64,000 nt of DNA from Nymphaea colorata (Eukaryota > Streptophyta > Magnoliopsida > Nymphaeales > Nymphaeaceae), in assembly GCF_008831285.2 (NCBI RefSeq), contig NC_045146.1:18429289-18493288 (forward strand), in the 5' to 3' direction. The first letter of the stretch is position 1. Each line of letters opens with the position of its first letter. A model generated the notes under the pieces. That model was given only the letters and a program-made list of their open reading frames with translations, was not told where the DNA came from and ran no database searches. Shown one piece after another: positions 12,862 through 24,429 of this stretch. Position numbers and translations under genes: made by a program.

Positions 12862-13140
12862 GGGTCTCTCTGCGGCGGAAGAACAAAAACGAAGGAAATC
12901 CGTCGACGTCGAGAAAAAACCCTACCGAGCTCTCTCTGAGATCATCCGAAGCTTCTTAATGCTCTCCCTTTGTCCCTCTGTTCTCTGTCCAATGACAGCA
13001 GCAGGGAAGCGATGGAGAAGAAAACAAAAATGTGAGAGAGAGAGGTGGGGGGAGCACTTCCACTTCTTACTACTTACTACCCGCGAGAGGGAAAATAAAG
13101 AATACGAAAAATCGAATCGGCCCGGCGGTGCACGACGGGA
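12862..13140 (-). promoter_or_regulatory. Probable VEN4 5' UTR and proximal promoter
   Basis: The sequence directly upstream of the VEN4 start is more GC-rich than its surroundings and carries CT/GA-rich runs (13030-13050). An AAACCCTA-like telo-box motif lies at about 12917-12924. These are common in plant 5' leaders. No TATA box could be assigned, so this is a positional inference. Confidence 0.4.
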
Positions 13141-14053
13141 ATGGAAAACGCCTGCGAACATTTTACTTTAGACCCCGGTTTCCCGAAAATTTACCGTAGA
13201 GCCATTCGTCTTGCTACGAGCGGATCGGGTCCAAGAAATCGAATTTGGACTATAAATCTAAATTTGTGTTCTTTTAAGTGCCAATTTGCACAAGACCAAT
13301 CCCCACCAACCAGCAATCCATGGTTTTGTTGAAACCCCATGGACCTACCGGATAAGTTATTGGACCGGCTCGGGTAGACTCGACTGAACCCTGTTCGGCC
13401 CCATAAAATTTGTTTAATATATATATTATTGATTTTTATATATAATTATAATGTTTTATTACGATAAATTATATTTATATATTATTTCATATTAAAAATA
13501 TTTTTTTTTTAATTAGGTCGAGCCGAGCCTCGGTTGAGTTCAGGCTCAGGGGTTTTAGGTACATACCAATTTTGAATCCAAATAGTAATCAGGTTCTTTT
13601 TTTTTGTCACTAAATCCAACGAAATTAATTTGATGTCAATTGGGTACTGGATTCATTTATGAGACTACGTATCAATTTTGAATTCAATTAGTAATCAGAA
13701 TCCAACGAAATTAATTTGATGTCAATTGGGTTGTTAAATATATCTGACCCATTTACATCCCAATATGCAATTATCTAAGCAATGGACCTTAGCAAACATA
13801 CTAAGAGCCGATTAGTTATTATTTTTTAATAAGATCCCAATGGTTTAATATGGAACTGACTTGAGGCATGCCAGCTTGTGCTAGCAAACTCAGATCCATA
13901 TTAGTTGTCATTTAAATAAAATAATATCATAAATTTATTTTTATATTTTTTATGAAGAAAAATAATGTTTACGGCCGATGCAGGGCATGTGTTTGTTAAT
14001 CTTGCGGTTTGCAAGCTCAGTTCACTAGGGGGGAGGGTGACGAGGGGGGGCCT

Positions 14054-14097
14054 GTGGCCTCTCTTAGGGCGGTGGAATGAACCACTCACCCTTATAA
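14054..14097. repeat. Dispersed repeat fragment, copy 1
   Basis: A 44-bp segment beginning TGGCCTCTCTTAGGG recurs in diverged form at 57261-57306, 43 kb away, in the same orientation. It is followed here by an A-rich tract (14098-14118), as a retroposon tail would be. The class is unknown. Confidence 0.5.
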
Positions 14098-14384
14098 TAA
14101 AAAAAAAAAAAAAAAAACAACGAGATGGGATCCGATATTCCGACCCTGGTGCAGGAACCGAGACGAGCATCTCTAAATAACAGCCGGTAAGATGTTTGAA
14201 TCGGCAAAATCGGCGCAATTCGGTGAATTCAGCAATCAGCATTGTTTACCCAATTTAATAATAACGATACGATCATTTTTTATGCTGACCAATATGGCTT
14301 TTTTTTTTTCATCAAAACGATACGGATGTCATGCGGGCAAAGTAGGATTCCTTGGGTCATAACCCTACTTCAATTTTAAAAAAG

Positions 14385-14500
14385 AAAAATATAAGTAAAT
14401 TTAAAAAAAAAATTACTTGTTCTATATAAAATTTTTGAAAAGTAATATTTCGGCTACCCACCTCATGAAAAATTTCTGACTCCGCCTTGCCGGCAACGAC
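14385..14500. mobile_element. Decayed copy of the CAGTGG-type element family
   Basis: It shares the run AAAATTTTTGAAAA...TATTTCGGC and the end TGAAAAATTTCTGACTCCGCC with the better-preserved copies at 42485-42655 and 61273-61460. The left end is not recognisable. Confidence 0.5.
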
Positions 14501-14900
14501 TAGTGCTCCATCTAACTAGGAGGTGGAAGGTGCGTCACAGCGTCAGCAAAGCTCAGAAATAGTTTTACAAGTTGAGAGTGTGAGCCCACGAGTCATAAGT
14601 TGCATTTATATATTTATCCAATGGCATGCGAAAGTAATGATATACATATATATCCAATGGCCTGTGAAAGTAATGCTTTAAAATTTTACATATGTGTGCG
14701 TGTGCGCGCGCTACTGCTATCTAACGGTAATGCTATAAAATTGTATATATGTGTGTGAGTGTTGTGTAAGCAATTGATAAATACCAGACCACTAGGGTAA
14801 GAAACAAAAGCCACGCCTCTTAGTTTGGGGTTAAAAAACATTGTAAACAAAAAATGAACTTCTCATCGTGTTCATAAACAGTAATTCAATATAAATCATG

Positions 14901-15020
<120 letters not shown>

Positions 15021-15442
15021 ACTTTTGCAGATATTTTTTCTTAAGAGGAAGAGTCAAAATATACGTGTGTGTATCCGCTACTTTAGAACTATTGATAAGT
15101 TCGTTCCTAGATTTTACTTAAGCGTTCGAAGTAGGTCCCTACTGTGTTGTGTGTAGGCACGAATTTGGCAATCATTTGTGAGCGAACGAACAATGTGACA
15201 AACAGCGTTCCATTTGTCTTATGCGAGTGAGATAGTGGCACACGTTAATCCCCATATCTCGTGTTCCCCAACCTGTCTCGCGTACACATCAGGAAAAAAA
15301 AGAAAAAAAGGAACGAGAATCATGCCTAAGAATCATCCGGATTTTGTTTCCAAACGCCGGTGTTTGATTGGATGTCACTTTGGAATATCGTAAGTGTTGT
15401 TTTCATTTTTACACGTTAGGTGTTTGATTGGATGAGAAATTG

Positions 15443-15592
15443 AATGACTTGTTTTTCTTTTTAAAAATTAGTATGGAGTAGGCAACCTGCCAGCAAGCAC
15501 TTTGGTCATGGGTTCAATGTACAATCTGAATTTGAATGATTTGTTTTCAATATGGAGAGGGCAACCTGTCAGCAAGGCCCAGGGTTCAAACC
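15443..15592. repeat. Diverged ~90-bp tandem duplication with tRNA B-box-like words
   Basis: Two units share GAATGA[C/T]TTGTTTT, GGCAACCTG[C/T]CAGCAAG and then GGGTTCAA. The second ends in GGTTCAAACC, close to a pol III B box. A matching A box was not found, so a SINE origin is only a possibility. Open frames on both strands here show no known domain. Confidence 0.45.
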
Positions 15593-17159
15593 ACACTACA
15601 AGAAATGGATTTGGATTGTCTTTTGAGGTTGGGACAAAGGTTGGTGCAGGGTTGGTAGACGGCCAAGCTAAATTAATCAGCAGTTTATTCTGTTGCTCAC
15701 CTCCATTTTGTCGCAGACCAAACCAGTAAGACACCATATTCGGACCTTCTCTTCACCATCTCTAGGCCATCTGGTTGACCTGTAAGCATCTATACAGGAT
15801 CGATCCAACTTCACAGAGCCGCTTAAGACACTGGGATTGTGAATGAGCTTCATGCTCTGGCTCATCGTGAGACCTTGATTCCGGGGATCTCCTCTTGCAG
15901 AGTAGCTTTAAAACCACATACTTAACTCCCAACACAGATGAGTTCCCACAGCGAACCCAAAATCGACCACTTGAACAGGACCACTGTCATTGAAATACTT
16001 CAAAAGAACAATCATCTTGCTTTTGGTACACCAATAATCCTTCCTCCACCATCATTACAGCCTAAAACTAAGGCGAATTTGTGCATGTTAGAGAAGAAAA
16101 AGATGCCTCACCTTTAACTATCTTAATAAATAAGAGATGCGTTATTTTTACAACTACTGTTCTTTGTTGTTCTAATGCTTGGCTCCTGACATTAAAGAAC
16201 AAAACAGAGTAAAAAACAACCCACCAAGGTACATATAAACATGGTTATGAACCAAGAACCATACGCATAGCCAACCTAACAGGTTCATGCATTATAACAA
16301 TACAACAAATAGTCGTAGCCAATAACCAATTTGCCGTTCCCAAACTTATAAAGGGATTCAAGACAAATACATCTCTGGGAGACGAGTAACCACCGATACA
16401 AAAGAAAAAGTTCAGAAAAAATTAGCATCACACATAAACAAAATAATTTAAAATAAGGAAAGAACAAAGAAAGATGGTGAAAGTGATATCTAGCGTGATC
16501 TGGTTGACATAGTATCCAACGAGCACAGTCGAATAGAATTTGAGTTCCTAACACCCCAAAATATCACTCAAAAGGAACAAAGCCTCACAAATGAGCATCA
16601 AAATAAGCAAGAGAGCATCAAAATTGTGCCCCCGTGGGAAGATGAGTGATTACCAACTCGTAGACTCAATCATGCTCGTGCCTTCCTCCGCCATCATTGT
16701 AGTAAGCAAAGAGAATTCCCCGATGACAAAAGGAATTCTTCCCTAAACAGGAAGGAGCAAGAAGAGAGGAAGATGTCTAAATTCGAACCTTTTACAAAGC
16801 AACCAGCTTTTGCTGATATAACAAACATAACATCATCTTTTGTTTCTTTACACTTTGGTCAATGGCTGTTTACAGAGGACCGCTCACGTTAGCATCACTG
16901 ACCGAAGCCACCAATTTTGGGGTACAAATTGGTAACTTTGCAACTCCATGCACAAAAAATTGTGGCACATATAACCAGCTTCAAACTATATGATCTGCAC
17001 ACCTTTTTACAAGCTACATGAGAAACCACATTTTTTTTTCTTTGCAAGAGAAACCACTTAAACACAATATTAGAAATACAATAGCAATGATATCAGAAAC
17101 CGAATGAGGAATGATTAGAAAGATGAATGCAGAAAGTTCAAAAACCTGCACCAATCCAC

Positions 17160-18041
17160 TCAAAGCCCCGAATCCAACAGACCGTGCACACCATGTCTGT
17201 CGATGGTAATCTCGCAGGATGAACCATCACTGGGTAGATGAGGGGCAAACACTACCTGCATCCTTCTACGGGTCCGGGTCTGGTTTAGATCCGAAATCCT
17301 GAAGTCGCACTCTTGGCTCCTCGAGAGGAACAACCTGGTGTTGACGCAGTTGGCCCATGAGAGGCCAAGTGCGGGGCACACTCTCCTCCCGGACGTCACC
17401 AATGGTCGAAAACCTCCTCCTCCTCCTGTCTCTACTCCGATCACATCTCCTACCTGGTTTGTCACCACAACAGCGAACCCAAACCGGGTTGCCTGGGCTT
17501 TAAGCTTGCCAGCGATCCGAAAGAACAGATTAGACCGGCGGACGAGGTCGGTGGAAGATGTCTCAAACTCCGACCGAAAGAGTGCGGCGATGGAATCTAT
17601 GACCAGGAGGCGCAGGCGAGGGAGGATTGGATCGAGGCGGTGGAGGAGGGAGAGGAGGTCGTCAGCCGTCTGGACGGAGTGGAGGAAGATGTTGTCGAGC
17701 GGGGTGGATGGGCGGCTACTGGGGGGGAGGTGGAGGAGGAAGGAGTCGGCGAGCTGCTGAAGGCGACGAAGAGGCAGCGGAGGCTCGGAGGAGATGTAGA
17801 AGGCAGAGGCAGAGGGAGAGGGAGGCAGCTGGGAGTGCAAGAGGAGCTGGAGGCAAAGTTGTGTTTTGCCAGCGCCATTCTCTCCAACAAGCTCGGTAAT
17901 GGATCTGCACGGGATGCCACCTGCGAGGAACCGGTCGAGGTTTGGACAGCCAGTGGGCAACTTTTGGGCTAAGAGGAGGAGGTCGGCGGCGGTCGTCACT
18001 GCCGGCAGTTGCTGCTTCGCTATTTCTTCCTCAGTAATCAT
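17160..18041 (-). CDS. XRCC3: RAD51 paralog, XRCC3-like (single exon)
   Basis: One uninterrupted frame encodes 293 aa, near the roughly 300 aa of plant XRCC3. After a short N-terminal region, LPTGCPNLDRFLAGGIPC (about 28-45) is the RecA-core entry typical of RAD51 paralogs. The Walker A box is GENGAGKT (53-60) and Walker B is RLLVIDS ending in D149-S150. The motif VVVTNQV (191-197) precedes a glycine-rich loop, and LSWANCVNTRLFLSR (227-241) is the signature that favours XRCC3 over DMC1, RAD51 or XRCC2. XRCC3 works with RAD51C in homologous recombination and meiotic double-strand-break repair in the nucleus. The start is the first ATG of the frame. The gene is GC-rich (proline/serine/leucine codons) compared with its AT-rich surroundings and has no visible intron, which may be normal for its lineage or may indicate a retrocopy. 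All other frames across it are shadows. Confidence 0.85.
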   Translation of the reverse strand: MITEEEIAKQQLPAVTTAADLLLLAQKLPTGCPNLDRFLAGGIPCRSITELVGENGAGKTQLCLQLLLHSQLPPSPSASAFYISSEPPLPLRRLQQLADSFLLHLPPSSRPSTPLDNIFLHSVQTADDLLSLLHRLDPILPRLRLLVIDSIAALFRSEFETSSTDLVRRSNLFFRIAGKLKAQATRFGFAVVVTNQVGDVIGVETGGGGGFRPLVTSGRRVCPALGLSWANCVNTRLFLSRSQECDFRISDLNQTRTRRRMQVVFAPHLPSDGSSCEITIDRHGVHGLLDSGL

Positions 18042-18925
18042 CGGGTTTTGGAGAAGAAAGAGAGATTTCCTATCTCAAGCTTTCTTACCTCAAGAATAAG
18101 AAGTAGATAACATCAGACAACCGACCATACGACAAAATGGCATATCTCATAGACATCTAATTGGTAACATTCAAATCAGAGATTGTAATCTTCCTTGTTA
18201 AATGATTTCAACTTTGCTTTTCACTTTTCTTCCCACCATACAATGTGTTCCTAAAGTAATTTACAAGTTTTCATAATGGAAACGCAAATGGTTTCAAATG
18301 TTACTTAATATATAATTTGCTAACAAAAAAAAATCATAGGGTTAGAGATGTTTTTCATTTTGAAGATGACTTGCTAATGCATATCTTGCACTAGTAAGTT
18401 AATGACATGTGTCAGTGACAACCCACTAAATCTTTTTTATCATCACTACAAGATCATGCAGCTGACCTTGGATCTAATATAATATACTACAAGTATGTTG
18501 AAAACTGGCATTATATAGAAAAATAAAGATCTCGGTCACTTATATAGATAATATGCCGTTCAAAAAGATATACATAATATATATATATATATATACAGAC
18601 TCTTGGTACATACCTGTTTATGATTATAATACATATACATAGAAGAGAACATGCCTTTCTGTATGTACTAACAAATTTCCCAGTTCCCACACATGAATAA
18701 TGTGATCTGAAAAGTGAAACCTAATTCACAGCTTTCATAAAAAGGAAGCAACAAGAGACATTTTTTGTTCGTGAGTTTATCTGAACCCTTGGTTGGCGAA
18801 AGATCTCATCCGACTTACATTTATGAATTTGAGAGTATTTTTCTCTAAGAAGCTAGTTTTAAGCCCCTTTCCTTGGTTAGAATGGAACACCTTATAATTA
18901 TTCTTAATGGTATCTATGTACTAAC
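18042..18925. other. Upstream region of XRCC3 homolog
   Basis: The first ~100 bases should hold the XRCC3 5' leader and promoter, but no clear TATA box is seen. The rest is AT-rich, with a (TA)n tract at about 18573-18594. No gene is recognised. Confidence 0.4.
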
Positions 18926-19554
18926 CTTTTTCTGGGAAATCCATCCATCAGCTTCTTCCTGTTTGTTAATCTCTGATGAAACTTGATGCTTGACAACCTC
19001 ATACTGATGTTCCATAGACAGTGATGCCCGAACTTGTCATGGTCTGCATGCTTCATGACAACAATTCTGCACCGAAGTCTTGAAACAGATCAACAGGCAT
19101 GTTGGTCTAGGTGGCAAAATTTTCTATTAGTGTGCACTATCATGTGTTGTTTTCAAAGGTTTGGCTTGCTTTGAGTTGGAGTAGCAGCTGAAGGATAAAT
19201 CGTTCTGATAAATTAACTGTTCCTATTCAATTACATCTAATTGCTAAAAAAAAAACTACAACCATGAGCAAAATTGTACAAGGTAAACTTTGGAGTTTGG
19301 AGATCGAATAGAATGTTCTATTCAAAATTTCTTCATGGAAATTGTTGTCATAAGTTGGTTTTTTTTTCTAATCTCTTGGTTATTGTTTATGACAATATAC
19401 ATTTGCTTGCTTTTGGCTCATGATTTCTTGATTCAATATAATTTTGACACATGACTTCGAACTAATTCTGTTTAGGGAATAAGGCGCACAAAGATTACAA
19501 AGGCAAAAAGTGAAGGGCCAAAAACTGGAAATGTTGAAACTAGATATTATTCTT

Positions 19555-19603
<49 letters not shown>

Positions 19604-22600
19604 GAGGCCTTCCTACCCTTTATTGAAAAAACAAACAGTAACATTGCTAGAATGACATGACAAATAATAATTGTATGATTAAAGTCAAATAGTAATAACC
19701 ATATAAGCTATAATGTCACAACAGCAACTAGTTAGTCTGGATAGATCCCCTAGTCCAATCACTCACTGGCTTGGCGACTAGTTACAGAATTAAACTCATG
19801 CATGAGCTGAAGCTTACCTCGAGCAACATATACTCTGTAAGATGGAGGTTTTAGATACCCTTGTTTGAAATGAAAATTCTTCTTAGAGATGCCTGCTAAT
19901 TTGAAAACATGGTCATCAGCAAAAAACAATTAAATAAGCACTCCTATACTTTTGCAGCATATAAGCCAAAAGGACGTCCATACAAGCCAGAAAGGACATC
20001 TATATATCTCCAGTAAAGAAATATCTTAACATTTTTTAAAGAACGTGACACATAATCAGGAATGGCAACAAATTGGATATAGACAGTCCTAGTACATCCA
20101 AATTGAAATTCAACTGCAAGAATGATTAAGCAGAATTCAATCAGTCTAATTTTCTGTAGAAGTTGATTTTTAACCCAAGCAACTCAGTTGCATGAGTCTA
20201 GCTTAATCAAGACCACGTTAACAACAAATGGTCTAACTTAATTGTCATAGACTAACATGGCTCCAACAGCACCTCTATAATATGCGCTTGTCACAGCTTG
20301 GTATTTGCCAACAGAAGGGAAATGGGCTACCAAAGTTAATTTGACCATCAATAATATGTGAACATGCTTTGGGAGCCAGGGAGAATGCTTTGGGAGGAGT
20401 ACTGTTATCTGGTTTCAGTATAATTTAGGTTTTGGTGAGAAAACTGGTAGAAGGTAATGTCATAATTCTTAATTCCTATCTCATATTGAAGACTCAGATA
20501 AAATGTTTAAAGTCAGAAATTTATATTAAATTCTAATTTTCTTAATATATAGGCTGGACATATACCTATTCGCCCTCATAGCAGCCTATTTTTTGGTAGA
20601 TTAAATATTAATGGAACTTACAGTGTAAGTGTGTGTATGTTTTTGAATTATGAATAATATTAGATAGCAAGCGAGAAATGACATCAAAAATTTTGTCATG
20701 ACTCTCCATATGAGAGGATTTGTCTAACAATGCCTTATGATTCTGTTCAAACATGGCCTCAACTACAGTGTTGAAAGCCATAAACTTTGGTGGAAGAGGC
20801 AGAAATATGCAAATTTTAATATATAAATGTATGTACCTATGTACAAGGTTTTAGAAGGTTGGGGTGGCACATGTGGCTCCCCCGCTGCAAGGGTGACTAA
20901 GACAATTATGCTTCACATTATCTGCCTGGGAAAGCAATCTCTCCAAGAGTTTAAGATTCTTTGTGGGAGAGCAAAAAAAGTGAATATTCCAAGACAGGTT
21001 GTAATTGCTCCATATACTCCATGAGATCAATCTAATGTCTCTATTCTTACTATGTGTTGAAGAGTGTCAGCATACACAAAACGTGTTAAGATTCAATAAA
21101 TGACTTAAATAATTGATTTGGATTTGGTTGAGTGGCAACTTCGTTACAACATGTTTGATCATCAACGCAATGAGGATAACCTTTACATGAAGCAAGGATC
21201 ATCCATGCAATCAAATAATCTGGACATGCCTGATTGCCTCAACAATGCTACATAGATGTACTTTACACTCTGAAATTAAAGAAATGAGGACCTCTATCAC
21301 CGCATGCTTTCTTCACTCAATTTCAAGGTTAAAAGTTGTACAGTGACTTTACCGCTATGTGTTTCATTGTATGAGACGGTGAGGAAAACCTTTACAAGGA
21401 AAAAGGCTATCCATGGCATGCAATCAAGCATGGCCTTAGAGATGTAAGCAGATCAGGTATGTGACCAACAAGAGCCAAACCTTGGTGCAACCAGCTATCA
21501 AAGTTGGCAATTAGGTCACACCTAAATCTTAGTTAGCACCAATCTGTCTCGTTGTCAATGGCAGCTCATATTCAAATTTGAAACAGGTCTAGTAGGATCA
21601 ATATTCAAGTCACGAATTTGATCACTAGGTATTGTGCTCCTTTTTGGATAATCAAGTCGCATTAGATAATCACCAAGTTCAGATCAGTTTGGATCAAAAT
21701 CCATAATCAGAAGCGAACCAATGGCTACAACTACTTATTTTTCACGCTAGACAGTGACAAATGTTTCTATTATGGTGTAACAAAAAAAAAAAACTAGAGA
21801 TTACGATCAGCATTAGTAAAGCTAGAACATTGAACTGACATATCAAGTATAAGTTTAAAGAACATGAAAAATCTTGACGCATAAGTAAAACGTTAGTAAA
21901 AGAAAAAGACATCATCTCAGGAGATGCTTCATTAAGCCAATCCTTCATCTGTAGTAACAATTCACTATCAAACTATATCCACAATGAACTATTACTTATT
22001 TTTTATCTTTTATAAAGAGGAATAAAAATCGTTAGGATGGTAAAACGAGAGGTTCTCAGATGAAACTTTACCTGCAAAGGCAGATGAACATGTAGTATTG
22101 TTTTTGGGCTAGCCTATGAATGAATCATCGAATTGAAGTATCATTTTCGCATCAAAACCGTGAATCACTGTTGGATACCGTAAAGAAAAATTTATGTTCA
22201 AAACATAGACACGGGTTACTTTATCACATATCATGTTCATGAATTCGATGGAAGCAAATAGGTGATGTGGGTGTCGTCACTTTGAGTTCAACGGGCACTA
22301 ACCATAAAGCGAAATGAAACCAAAACAAGGTCTAACGATAATCTCAGACCACGGACACACGACAGAACCCCCATCTATAAAAAATGAGAGTAAAAAACGA
22401 GAAACCCTAACCGTCACCTAATCCGACGCATTCAGGCTCCTTGAAGCTTGACAAATGCAAAACGCGAGAAGGCTGTTAGAGTGAAGATCAATATGATCGT
22501 CATCTAAACGAGAGGCGCAGTCGCTCCGGATGTGCAGAGTTCGTCTCGAAATGAATGAAGAACTTAAAACAGAGACAGATAGAGAGAGAGAGAGAGGGAG

Positions 22601-22930
22601 AGAGAGACTTACATGAACCAAAAACCAGCTTTCGGATCAACTGGTTAGGAGATGAAGGATGCTGGTGAGAAGGAAGATCAGGAGCAGCGCCAGTGAGCAG
22701 CGTTCCTCTCTGACGGTAACGAAAAGAGACGGTGAGTTAATCAGGCAAATGCTGTCGATCTCTCGAGCCCTCTTATCTTCTCCCTCTCCCTCGATCGGCA
22801 ACGGACGGGGAAGAGAGAGGGAAACGATATCGTTTATTCCGTCGTTTCTCCACTCTCTATCGATAGAGCGAAGGAAAGTGATGGAACCGCCTCTCCGCTC
22901 CCTCTCTGACGACGAAGGAACGTTTTCTGA
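18926..22930 (-). other. Candidate minus-strand transcription unit of unknown product
   Basis: Weak signs point to a gene. A CT-rich leader-like region at about 22930-22614 ends in a consensus donor (CAT|GTAAGT at 22613). A 141-nt open segment, 20762-20622, lies between an acceptor (CACTGTAG) and a strong donor (GTAAGT); it reads VEAMFEQNHKALLDKSSHME and onward. A 107-nt segment, 19032-18926, reads SLSMEHQYEVVKHQVSSEIN and onward and ends at AAG|GTTAGT. The two segments join in phase. I recognise no family; the peptides are polar and helix-prone. An AAACCCTAA telo-box at 22402-22410 lies in the same region. A non-coding transcript or chance is equally possible. Confidence 0.3.
19556..19603. 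repeat. (TA)n microsatellite
   Basis: A TA run, interrupted once by TTTA, lies inside the poorly understood 18.9-22.9 kb interval. Confidence 0.9.
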
Positions 22931-24429
22931 CTCTTGAATAGATGTTTATCTCTCTCCCCGCGAGGAGAATCGGCTCCTTCCCGCCCCCAACCCTGAGACT
23001 GTCCTTCCCGCGCCACAAGAAAGAAGGTAACGCCCAAAATTGAAAGCGCGGGTCGGCGGAGTCGGGTGGGGTGGGGTCTATCCGCTGCGGCTCACCATTC
23101 ATAACGATTCGATTCAATGCATGGTTGGAGAAAGCGGATAAAATAGAAATATATAACAAAATTTGGGAAAGTTGATGGTTGGACGATAAAATATAAATAT
23201 ATAGCAAAATTTAAAGAAGTTGGTGTTGTAAGAGAAAAAATTTGTTCCACTCAACTCCATTCGAGGTGACTCAAAAATTTGTTCCACTCAACTCCATTCG
23301 AGGTGACTCTCTCTTCATGTTTCAACTTTTAAACTCACTCAACTTTATGTTCCTTTAAAATATATGTCATCCTTTTGGTGCAATGGCATTGCATTGAGGT
23401 GTCGGTCTCATCATGTTTCAACTTTTAAATTCTTTACTGACACCGTTGTACCACTGACTTTATTTTTGTAGTATTTTGATTCTCCGTATCTCATAATTTG
23501 ATTTCTTGTATCATGCTTAGTAGCTTCTAGCTAATATATTCACTCATATATTAGGATTACTTGTGGCTCTTGTCACGATACTAAGGCAATAAAACCTGGT
23601 CCGGAAGCTTGCTCGAAGGCAATCGTTTCTAAAGTAAACAAATGAATTTTTAACCTATCAAGGATTGATGAGTTGTGAACTACTGGCTTTGATTCTCTTT
23701 GTTTTCCTTAGAATTAGGATTTTTGCTATTTAATGAAAGTCATTGAGTTCAGTTGTTATTGTGTGTGTTTTTCATTTATATGTTCCTCCATTTCGAGGTA
23801 GTTTGGCAGGAAAGACAGTTGGATCCAGTCCTGTTTTAGATCCATTATAAATCTGGCTAGTAAGAGATTTCATTGTAGTGTTCCAAATCATGAACGCACG
23901 GCAGTCAGGTGACACCCGGTCTGGATCCAATGACACTGCAGTCCATATGATTGGGATCCAGACGCATGGAATTCGATATTCGGGTCTCAAATGTATCATG
24001 AACCGGATCGTATCCGATCCATCCATGACGCTGGCCGAGGCGCTCCAGTGCTTGCTATCAAATGAGCCGCACCACAAGCGCGCGCGCTGCCCGGCAACAA
24101 GGAAGAGAATCCTCTTTTGCATTCTGCTTGCCATGCGTCTCTAATCCTCTTTCTGGCTCTGGTGGGACAAAGATCTTACCTTGGGCTGTGCATTCTCGTG
24201 AATGGAAGTTGTTTGGGATTGAAGCAAAGACCAACCATTTAGTTTTTGGTAGAAAAGCGGAGGTCGATCGACGGGAGACGGCGGCGGTGGTGTTGGTGGA
24301 GAAGATGGGTTGTCTATGAAGTGACTGTACATGCGTTTATTAGGTATCGATGGTGGTGGTGATGGACTGATGGTACTGGGGAGGATGGACCCTCTGTGAA
24401 GCCACTACTCACACGTTAACCAAAAACAA
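22931..24429. other. Intergenic stretch upstream of RlmN-like gene
   Basis: It contains a 48-bp-type tandem duplication at about 23236-23309 (TTTGTTCCACTCAACTCCAT twice) and a second repeated phrase, CATGTTTCAACTTTTAAA, at 23316 and 23413. The right end presumably holds the promoter and leader of the RlmN-like gene. Open frames at 23772-24319 show no domain. Confidence 0.4.

Noticed and set aside
17338-17972. Several long open frames on both strands across the XRCC3 homolog
   Set aside because: They are shadows of the GC-rich coding exon with Arg/Gly or Ser/Pro-only composition.
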